From: an uncultured Clostridium sp.
Lineage (GTDB): Bacteria; Bacillota; Clostridia; Lachnospirales; Lachnospiraceae
Reading direction: 5' to 3'
Assembly (NCBI GenBank): GCA_900555045.1
Contig: USJW01000144.1
Coordinates: 1 to 10,231 of the forward strand
DNA length: 10,231 bases
In this document: positions 4,472-10,231 of the stretch, one piece after another
How the letters are laid out: every line of letters starts with the position of its first letter
Numbering within the stretch: the first letter of the stretch is position 1
Position numbers and translations under genes: made by a program
The notes under the pieces: model-generated
The model's database searches: none
What the model was told of the DNA's origin: nothing
Seen by the model: the letters and a program-made list of their open reading frames with translations, nothing else

Positions 4472-6397
4472 ATGAGCATGGGAATCATCGATTTCAAAGC
4501 GACCAAGTGCAAGCACTGCTACAAATGCGTGCGTTACTGTGAGGTCAAGGCGATTCAGGTCAAGGACGAGCGCGCCGTGATCATGCCGGACAAGTGCATT
4601 CTCTGCGGACACTGCCTGCGCATCTGCCCGCAGTCCGCGAAGACGCTCAACAGCGATCTGGAAAAAGTGAAGAGGTACATAGCTGCCGGGGAGCGGGTGG
4701 TGGTGTCCATCGCGCCCTCCTACATGGGTCTCTTGAAATACAAGACCATCGGACAGGTCCGGGCCGCGCTCATGCGCCTGGGCTTTGAGGATGTGCGCGA
4801 GACCTCCGAGGGCGCCGCCTTCGTGACCGCGGAGTACACAAAGCTGTTAAACGAGCACCAGATGGAGAACATTATCACCACCTGCTGCCCCAGCGTCAAC
4901 GATCTGATCGAAATCTACTACCCGCAGCTGATCCCGTACCTGGCGCCGGTGGTTTCCCCCATGATCGCCCACGGCCTGCTGCTCAAGAAGGAGCTGGGAA
5001 GCCAGGTGAAGGTGGTGTTCCTCGGCCCCTGCATCGCCAAGAAGAAGGAGGCCATGGACCCGCGCCACGAAGACTGCATCGACGCGGTCCTCAACTTCAA
5101 CGATATCAACCAGTGGCTGGAGGAGGAGGAGATCGAGATCTCCGACTGCGAGGACAAGCCGTTTACCCGCTTTGACCCAAAGGTGAACCGGCTCTACCCG
5201 GTGACCAACGGCGTGGTGAACTCAGTATTGGCCACCGAGACCGCGGCGGACGGCTACCGCAAATTCTACGTCCACGGCGTGCTAAACTGCATCGATCTGT
5301 GCAAGAGCATGTCCCGGGGCGAGATTAGGGGCTGCTTTATCGAGATGAACATGTGCGCCGGCGGCTGCATCAAGGGCCCGACGGTGAACGACGAGACCAT
5401 CTCCCGCTTCAAGGTGAAGCTGGACATGGAGGAGACCATCGCCAGGGAGCCGGTGGAGGAACGCGCGATGGAGCCGGTCTGGGAGCAGGTGAGCTTTGCC
5501 AAGCAGTTCGAGGACCACTCTCCGAAGGATCCCCAGCCCACCGAGGAGGAGATCCGCGCGATTCTTCGCATGACCAACAAGGTGCGCCCGGAGGACGAGC
5601 TCAACTGCGGCGCCTGCGGCTACCCCACCTGCCGCGAGAAGGCCATCGCCGTGTACCAGCACAAGGCGGAGGTCAGCATGTGCATCCCGTTCATGCACGA
5701 GAAGGCCGAGTCCATGTCCAACCTGGTCATGGAGACCTCGCCCAACATCGTGCTGATCGTGGACGAGGACATGAAGATCAAGGAGTACTCCAATGTGGGC
5801 GAGAAATACTTCGGCAAGACCCGCACGGAGGCCCTCCAGATGTACCTCTACGAGTTTATCGACCCCGTGGACTTCCAGTGGGTGTTTGAGACCCACCAGA
5901 ACATCCACGGCAAGCGGGTGAACTACCCGGAGTACAAGCTTTCCACCCTTCAGAACATCGTTTACATAGAAAAAGAAAATGCAGTTCTGGCCACCTTCAT
6001 CGATATCACCAAGGAGGAGGAGCAGGCCAGGGAGGACTACGAGAAGAAGCTTGAGACCATCGATCTGGCCCAGAAGGTCATCCACAAGCAGATGATGGTG
6101 GCCCAGGAGATCGCGGGACTCCTCGGCGAGACCACGGCCGAGACCAAGACCACGCTGACCAAGCTGTGCCATTCCCTTCTCGAGGACGGCAGCGATCCCC
6201 TCTACGGAAGCGGCGAGGAGGTCGGGCCGGAGCCCGCGAACGTGCACCTGGGCAGCGGAGCCGTGCCCCTTCAGGGCGTGATGACGCCTAAGGAGGAAAA
6301 GCCCGCCACCGGCTACGTCCACATGGGGACTGTCAACCCGGCGAAGACCAGCTACGTGCGCCTGGGCAACAAACCCGGCGGGGGCGGAGGTAAGTGA
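4472..6397 (+). CDS. hydS: Sensory-type [FeFe] hydrogenase with PAS domain (HydS-like, group C)
   Basis: 641 residues. Two [4Fe-4S] sites come first: C13/C16/C19/C23 and C42/C45/C48/C52. The H-cluster domain spans about 70-310, with L1 TTCCPS (C138, C139), L2 GPCIAKK (C187) and L3 MNMCAGGC (C295, C299), so the ligands C139, C187, C295 and C299 are all present. L1 keeps the neighbouring Cys used for proton transfer in catalytic enzymes; L2 has Gly where catalytic group A enzymes have Met, and L3 lacks the final GGG. An RnfB-like Fe-S domain follows (C379, C382, C387, C404), then a PAS domain (about 415-512), a charged helix (513-550) and a low-complexity tail. This order fits the phosphatase-linked sensory group (HydDB C3). 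ATG 4472 is preferred because AGGGAG (4457-4462) is 9 nt upstream; GTG 4466 is only 3 nt from it. The stop overlaps the phosphatase start. H2 or redox sensing is inferred from family and context. Confidence 0.88.
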   Translation: MSMGIIDFKATKCKHCYKCVRYCEVKAIQVKDERAVIMPDKCILCGHCLRICPQSAKTLNSDLEKVKRYIAAGERVVVSIAPSYMGLLKYKTIGQVRAALMRLGFEDVRETSEGAAFVTAEYTKLLNEHQMENIITTCCPSVNDLIEIYYPQLIPYLAPVVSPMIAHGLLLKKELGSQVKVVFLGPCIAKKKEAMDPRHEDCIDAVLNFNDINQWLEEEEIEISDCEDKPFTRFDPKVNRLYPVTNGVVNSVLATETAADGYRKFYVHGVLNCIDLCKSMSRGEIRGCFIEMNMCAGGCIKGPTVNDETISRFKVKLDMEETIAREPVEERAMEPVWEQVSFAKQFEDHSPKDPQPTEEEIRAILRMTNKVRPEDELNCGACGYPTCREKAIAVYQHKAEVSMCIPFMHEKAESMSNLVMETSPNIVLIVDEDMKIKEYSNVGEKYFGKTRTEALQMYLYEFIDPVDFQWVFETHQNIHGKRVNYPEYKLSTLQNIVYIEKENAVLATFIDITKEEEQAREDYEKKLETIDLAQKVIHKQMMVAQEIAGLLGETTAETKTTLTKLCHSLLEDGSDPLYGSGEEVGPEPANVHLGSGAVPLQGVMTPKEEKPATGYVHMGTVNPAKTSYVRLGNKPGGGGGK

Positions 6398-7575
6398 TGG
6401 GAATTACGGTAGATGTTGCATATAAAAGCCTGAACAAATACACTGAGATCCTCTGCGGGGACAAGGTGGAGCTCCTTCAGACCGAGGACTCCAACATCAT
6501 GATCCTGGCCGACGGCATGGGCAGCGGCGTGAAGGCCAACATTCTGTCCACCCTGACCTCCAAGATCCTGGGAACCATGTTCCTAAACGGCGCCACCCTG
6601 GAGGAGTGCGTGGACACCATCAGCGAGACCCTGCCGATCTGCCAGGTGCGCCAGGTGGCCTACTCCACCTTCAGCATCCTGCAGGTGTACCACAACGGCG
6701 ACGCCTACCTGGTGGAGTACGACAACCCGGGCTGCATCTTCATCCGCGACGGAAAGCTGATGGAGATCCCCAAGAACGTCCGGGAGATCCAGGGCAAGAA
6801 GATCAACGAGTACCGCTTCAAGGTGAAAAAGGGCGACGCCCTGATCCTGATGAGCGACGGCACCATCCACGCGGGCGTGGGCGAGCTGCTCAACTTTGGC
6901 TGGCTGTGGCAGGACATCGCGGACTACGCGGTGCGCCAGTACGCGCTGACCGTGTCCGCCATGCGCCTTGCGGCCTCCATCAGCCGGGCCTGCGACGAGC
7001 TGTACCAGTTCCGCCCCGGCGACGACACCACGGTGGCCTGCATGCGCATCATCGACAGCAAGCCCGTGCACTTGATGACCGGCCCGGCCCGCAACCCGGA
7101 GGACGACGTGCGCATGGTCCATGAGTTCATGTCCGACCCGGCCGCAAAGACCATCGTCTGCGGCGGCACCAGCGCAACCATCGTGTCGCGGGTGTTGAAC
7201 AAGCGGTTAGATGTTTCCCTGGACTACGTGGACCCGGAGATTCCGCCCATCGCCTATATGGACGGGGTGGATTTAGTGACCGAGGGCGTGCTGACCTTAA
7301 ACCGCGTGCTGCAGCTTCTGCGGCGGTACGTGAAGAACGAGACCGTCTCCGAGGAGTTTTTTGAGGAGTTAGACAAGCCAAACGGCGGCTCCATGGTGGC
7401 CAAGGTGCTGATCGAGGACTGCACCGAGGTGCACCTGTACGTCGGAAAGGCCATCAACAGCGCCTACCAGAACCCGGGCCTTCCCTTTGACTTAGGGATC
7501 CGCCAGAACCTGGTGGAGCAGCTCAAACACGTGATTGAGGAGATGGGAAAGACCGTCACTATTACCTATTATTAA
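6397..7575 (+). CDS. SpoIIE/PP2C-family serine phosphatase
   Basis: 392 residues, soluble. The PP2C-type catalytic domain fills about 1-220: ILADGMGSG (D39, G40), LMSDG (D154, G155) and GDDTTVA (D209, D210) supply the metal-binding acids. Residues about 235-392 form a second domain (starting near TIVCGGTSATIVSRVL) that I cannot name; it is not the usual phosphatase core and may contact the sensor or the substrate. There is no membrane domain, unlike SpoIIE itself. ATG 6397 shares its A with the TGA of hydS, and the ribosome binding site GGAGG (6386-6390) lies in the Gly-rich 3' end of hydS, so the two are translationally coupled. Such phosphatases commonly dephosphorylate anti-sigma-antagonist (STAS) proteins or Ser/Thr phosphoproteins; no STAS or kinase gene is in this window, so the target must be elsewhere. 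Confidence 0.88.
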   Translation: MGITVDVAYKSLNKYTEILCGDKVELLQTEDSNIMILADGMGSGVKANILSTLTSKILGTMFLNGATLEECVDTISETLPICQVRQVAYSTFSILQVYHNGDAYLVEYDNPGCIFIRDGKLMEIPKNVREIQGKKINEYRFKVKKGDALILMSDGTIHAGVGELLNFGWLWQDIADYAVRQYALTVSAMRLAASISRACDELYQFRPGDDTTVACMRIIDSKPVHLMTGPARNPEDDVRMVHEFMSDPAAKTIVCGGTSATIVSRVLNKRLDVSLDYVDPEIPPIAYMDGVDLVTEGVLTLNRVLQLLRRYVKNETVSEEFFEELDKPNGGSMVAKVLIEDCTEVHLYVGKAINSAYQNPGLPFDLGIRQNLVEQLKHVIEEMGKTVTITYY

Positions 7576-7586
7576 GGGCTTTTCAG

Positions 7587-7611
7587 ACGAATAGTTAAAA
7601 AATGCACAAAG
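7587..7611. promoter_or_regulatory. Composite motif copy 2, ACGAATAGTT-N7-GCACAAAG
   Basis: Both blocks are identical to those at 4064-4089, with the spacer one base shorter. It starts 12 nt after the phosphatase stop and 121 nt before the group B hydrogenase start. I found no good sigma-A promoter in this spacer: TATAGT (7654-7659) and TATGAT (7685-7690) lack a properly spaced -35. The gene may be read through from the operon or use an activator-dependent promoter. Confidence 0.5.
7592..7609. promoter_or_regulatory. Candidate Rex-like site upstream of the group B hydrogenase
   Basis: TAGTTAA-AAAA-TGCACAA matches the mixed Rex half-sites TTGTTAA-N4-TTCACAA at 12 of 14 positions. It lies wholly within composite motif copy 2, so the two readings compete: the match may be a by-product of the other motif, whose first copy has a different spacer and does not keep Rex symmetry. 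Confidence 0.35.
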
Positions 7612-7644
7612 TCGTTTTTGTACCTCTTTTAAGACTTGCATTTT
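7599..7644 (+). other. Stem-loop in the spacer before the group B hydrogenase
   Basis: AAAATGCA (7599-7606) pairs with TGCATTTT (7637-7644), and AGTC (7610-7613) with GACT (7633-7636), leaving a 3-nt bulge CAA and a 19-nt loop. The left arm contains the right block of motif copy 2. It ends in TTTTCG, a weak U-tract, so it could act as a leaky terminator after the phosphatase gene or as a processing site. It is AT-rich and not very stable. Confidence 0.4.
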
Positions 7645-7707
7645 CGAAACGGATATAGTAGATTTCTATTGTTGATAGGGTAGTTATGATAGAGGAGGAA
7701 AAGATAA

Positions 7708-9162
7708 ATGGTAACCAATGATGCAACGATTCTTCGGTTGAAGCATGAAGTGTTGTACGCGGTGGCCAAGGCATCCTGGGAAGGCAAGCTGGAGGAGAAG
7801 ACCCACGATATCCCTTATGAGATTATCCCCGGCCCTCAGGCGACCTATCGCTGCTGCATTTATAAAGAGCGTGAGATTATCCGGCAGAGAGTCCGCCTGG
7901 CGGAGGGAAAGTGCCCCAAGGGCAAGGATTCCGCCAACGTGGTCCAGGTGATCAATGCGGCCTGCGAGGAGTGTCCCATCGCCGCCTACGTGGTGACGGA
8001 CAACTGCCAGAAGTGCATGGGCAAGGCGTGCCAGAATTCCTGTAATTTCGGCGCCATCAGCATGGGCCGCGACCGCGCTTACATTGACCCGGCGAAGTGC
8101 AAATCCTGCGGCAAGTGCTCCCAGGCATGCCCGTACAACGCCATCGCACACTTGGAGCGCCCCTGCAAGAAGAGCTGCCCGGTGGACGCGATCACCTACG
8201 ACGAGTACGGCATCTGCGAGATCGACGAGAAGAAGTGCATCGAGTGCGGCAACTGTGTGCACAGCTGCCCCTTTGGAGCCATCGATTCCAAAACCTTTAT
8301 GATCGACGTGATCAACCTGATCCAGGCCGGCAAGAAGGTGGTCGCCATGGTGGCGCCCGCCACGGAGGGCCAGTTCGGCCCGGATATCACCATGGCCAGC
8401 TGGAGAACCGCGCTCAAGAAGACCGGCTTCGCGGACATGGTTGAGGTGGGCCTGGGAGGCGACATGACCGCCGCCTACGAGGCCGACGAGTGGATCGAAG
8501 CATACAAGGAGGGAAAGAAGCTGACCACCTCCTGCTGCCCGGCGTTCGTGAACATGATCAAGAAGCACTTCCCCACCCTGCTTGGAAATATGTCCACCAC
8601 CGTATCCCCCATGTGCGCGGTATCCCGCCTGTTAAAGGCAATGGACCCGGAGACCGTCACCGTGTTCATCGGCCCGTGTATCGCCAAGAAGAGCGAGGCC
8701 CTGGACTTAAACGTGAAGGGGAACGCGGACTACGTGCTGAATCTGGAGGAAGTGAGCGCCATGATGAAGGCCAAGGGCGTGGAGCTGGAGCCCGAGCCCA
8801 ACGAGTACCAGGAGGGCTCCGTGTTCGGCAAGCGCTTCGGAAACGGCGGCGGCGTGACAAACGCGGTGCTGGAGTGCATGCAGGAGGCCGGCGAGAACAC
8901 CGACGGCATCAAGGTGGCCAAGTGCAACGGCGCCGTGGAGTGCAAGAAGGCCCTGCTCATGCTGCGCGTGAACAAGCTGCCTGACGACTTCGTCGAGGGC
9001 ATGGCCTGCGTGGGCGGCTGCGTCGGCGGCCCCAGCAAGCGCAAGGCGGAGAACGAGTTCAAGAAAGACCGTGACGCCCTGATCGCACAGGCGGATGCGC
9101 GGAAGGTGAGAGAGAACTTGAAGAATTATCCGATGGATCAGTTTTCTATGCATCGGCATTAG
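7708..9162 (+). CDS. Monomeric [FeFe] hydrogenase, group B type
   Basis: 484 residues, cytoplasmic; expected to interconvert 2H+ + 2e- and H2 using ferredoxin. Cysteine-rich N-terminal region: C49/C50, C69, C86/C89, C100/C103/C108/C112, then two ferredoxin-type [4Fe-4S] sets, C131/C134/C137/C141 with C187 region C177/C180/C183/C187, plus C153/C157/C170. The H-cluster domain has L1 TSCCPAF (C276 proton-transfer, C277 ligand), L2 GPCIAKK (C324) and L3 MACVGGCVGGP (C434, C438). The L2 and L3 variants and the length suit group B enzymes of anaerobic Firmicutes. ATG 7708 follows AGAGGAGG (7691-7698) by 9 nt. It is the last gene before a strong terminator and sits 132 nt after the phosphatase gene. 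No NuoE/F-type partner is nearby, so it is probably not electron-bifurcating. It is likely a target or partner of the sensory module upstream. Confidence 0.92.
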   Translation: MVTNDATILRLKHEVLYAVAKASWEGKLEEKTHDIPYEIIPGPQATYRCCIYKEREIIRQRVRLAEGKCPKGKDSANVVQVINAACEECPIAAYVVTDNCQKCMGKACQNSCNFGAISMGRDRAYIDPAKCKSCGKCSQACPYNAIAHLERPCKKSCPVDAITYDEYGICEIDEKKCIECGNCVHSCPFGAIDSKTFMIDVINLIQAGKKVVAMVAPATEGQFGPDITMASWRTALKKTGFADMVEVGLGGDMTAAYEADEWIEAYKEGKKLTTSCCPAFVNMIKKHFPTLLGNMSTTVSPMCAVSRLLKAMDPETVTVFIGPCIAKKSEALDLNVKGNADYVLNLEEVSAMMKAKGVELEPEPNEYQEGSVFGKRFGNGGGVTNAVLECMQEAGENTDGIKVAKCNGAVECKKALLMLRVNKLPDDFVEGMACVGGCVGGPSKRKAENEFKKDRDALIAQADARKVRENLKNYPMDQFSMHRH

Positions 9163-9177
9163 AAGTAAGATAGATGG

Positions 9178-9213
9178 ACCGGCCCAGGGAGATGAAGCTC
9201 CCTGGGCCGGTTT
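9178..9213 (+). terminator. Strong intrinsic terminator after the group B hydrogenase
   Basis: A perfect 14-bp stem, ACCGGCCCAGGGAG (9178-9191) with its exact complement at 9198-9211, closes a 6-nt loop ATGAAG and is followed by TTT. The U-tract is short, but the GC-rich stem is very stable. It lies 15 nt after the hydrogenase stop. Confidence 0.85.
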
Positions 9214-9246
9214 GGTGTTGTATGACGAGGTGAAGCCTATATGTAA

Positions 9247-10231
9247 AGCATAAGTAAGCGTGACGGAATATCCCCTTTTCAGAGCTTTTCTATAGCGCTT
9301 GGGGGACGTGTTGGGACTGGAACCGTTACTGGAACGGCTGGGGCAATACTGGCTGGAGGCCCGGGGGCGGTCTTTTGGATGTGGCTGATGGCTTTGCTGG
9401 GGTCGGCAACGGCATTTGTGGAATCTGCCCTCGGCCAGGTCTACAAAAAGAAAATAAGGGACGAGTACATAGGTGGTCCGGCCTTTTACATAGATGCCGG
9501 GCTTGGCTGGAAAAAAGTGGCTTCGATTTATGCTGGAGTTACAGCCGTGTTCATGCTGATATTTGCCAGTGTACAGTCTAATGCATTTTCTACCATTGTC
9601 AAGTCTAATTTCCACATACCATCCATTATTATTGCTATTGCATATGCTGTACTTTTAATGATGGTTATTTTTGGTGGAGCAAAGAAAATCTCCAGGGTTG
9701 CGGAAATTATAGTCCCGTTTATGACACTCGGTTATATCCTGCTGGCGCTGGTTATGTTGGTGGTAAAATACAATCAGATACCACAAGTTTTCGGAATGAT
9801 TTTTAAATCCGCTTTTGGCGTAGATGCTGTCTTTGGAGGTATCGTTGGAAATGCAATCTCCTGGGGATTTAAACGGGGGTCCCTCAGCCATGAAGCCGGA
9901 CAGGGAACAGGCGCCATGGTGTCCGGTACTTCGGAAGTATCTCATCCGGCAAAAGCCGGCTTTGCTCAGGCTTTTTCTGTCATTGTGACTATTTTAATTA
10001 GCACGGCTACTGTATTTATAATATTCTCACAGAAAAGTTATAATGTAGCGAATCCGACTGGCGGCTTTTTGCAGGAAAATGTACCAGGACTGTCAAGCGG
10101 TGAATTTACCTCCCATGCGATTAATGGTTTTCTTCCAGGATGGGGTGGGATGTTTATTTCATTGGCCATGTTCCTTTTCACATTTACTACAATCCTGGCC
10201 TACTCTATTTATTTGGAATCCAGTACAGCAT
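9247..10231 (+). pseudogene. Alanine/glycine:cation symporter (AGCS), N-terminally truncated and running off the window
   Basis: The frame is open from just after TAA 9244-9246 to the last base, with 328 codons visible. It begins SISKRDGISPFQSFSIALGG, which aligns with the internal AGCS segment GxSxFQAFxxxLAxRVGTG, followed by GTGTVTGTAGAILAGGPGAVFWMW and YIGGPAFYIDAGLG. Several membrane segments follow, and KRGSLSHEAGQGTG replaces the family's usual KRGxFSNEAGxGSA. Typical AGCS proteins have roughly 60-80 residues, including the first membrane helix, before the point where this frame opens. There is no ATG, GTG or TTG until ATG 9379, well inside the conserved region, and no ribosome binding site. 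The hydrogenase terminator is only 34 nt upstream. The 5' end therefore appears deleted. The family couples Na+ or H+ to amino-acid uptake in the membrane. The missing N-terminus is seen directly; whether the right end is intact is unknown. Confidence 0.82.

Noticed and set aside
4466..4474. GTG 4466 as the start of hydS
   Set aside because: Only 3 nt separate it from AGGGAG, while ATG 4472 is 9 nt away. The GTG start cannot be fully excluded since it would give a 4-nt overlap with the ferredoxin gene.
5282..6322. Long minus-strand open frame (346 codons) inside hydS
   Set aside because: It lies wholly opposite a conserved hydrogenase gene, has Leu/Val/His-rich composition typical of antisense to GC-rich codons, and shows no recognisable motif.
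7654..7690. TATAGT (7654) or TATGAT (7685) as the -10 of the group B hydrogenase
   Set aside because: Neither has a -35 at 16-18 nt, and the second lies directly against the ribosome binding site.
7684..8568. Minus-strand open frame (294 codons) opposite the group B hydrogenase
   Set aside because: It is the antisense shadow of a clearly coding frame; no family motif and no suitable ribosome binding site seen.
4230..9162. Electron-bifurcating HydABC hydrogenase operon
   Set aside because: No NuoF-like flavoprotein is present, the ferredoxin gene is only the thioredoxin-like domain, and the hydrogenases are PAS-linked and group B types.
8707..9615. Minus-strand open frame (302 codons) spanning the hydrogenase end, terminator and AGCS start
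   Set aside because: It crosses a strong terminator and two genes coding on the other strand, and its translation has no recognisable domain.

Overview
The window looks like chromosome of a strictly anaerobic, fermentative Clostridia bacterium, most likely of the Lachnospiraceae type. The reasons are two different [FeFe] hydrogenases rich in ferredoxin-type clusters, strong AGGAGG ribosome binding sites throughout, and a moderately GC-rich core flanked by AT-richer accessory DNA. The genus call is an inference. | Layout. (1) Positions 1-1268, plus strand, AT-rich: the C-terminal part of an ImmA/IrrE-type (COG2856) metalloprotease followed 5 nt later by a large PIN-like nuclease protein, resembling a mobile-element or toxin-antitoxin-like pair. 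An imperfect hairpin over the second stop codon separates it from a convergent operon. (2) Positions 1330-3953, minus strand: a three-gene NitT/TauT-type ABC importer, transcribed lipoprotein, permease, ATPase, with a terminator-like hairpin between the first and second genes. (3) Positions 3954-4229: a divergent regulatory region with one promoter candidate on each strand, a Rex-like operator and a composite motif. (4) Positions 4230-7575, plus strand: a tightly overlapping operon of a thioredoxin-like [2Fe-2S] ferredoxin, a PAS-containing sensory-type [FeFe] hydrogenase (HydS, phosphatase-linked group C type), and a SpoIIE/PP2C-family phosphatase with an additional C-terminal domain. (5) Positions 7708-9162: a monomeric group B-type [FeFe] hydrogenase, preceded by a 132-nt spacer and followed by a strong 14-bp hairpin terminator. 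(6) Positions 9247 to the end: an alanine/glycine:cation symporter (AGCS) gene without its N-terminus, probably a 5'-truncated pseudogene. | How the parts may work together. The sensory hydrogenase has a complete set of H-cluster ligands, but is fused to an extra Fe-S domain, a PAS domain, a helical segment and an unusual tail, and is translationally coupled to a phosphatase. The plausible model is that H2 or redox state read at the H-cluster is passed through PAS to the phosphatase, which sets a phosphorylation switch controlling fermentative hydrogenase genes. The downstream group B hydrogenase is the obvious candidate target or partner. | The most striking unexplained signal is a two-part motif, ACGAATAGTT-N7/8-GCACAAAG, found once upstream of each hydrogenase transcription unit and nowhere else that I noticed. 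It may be the operator of a regulator belonging to this system. Rex-like (NADH/NAD+) half-sites lie in the same two regions.
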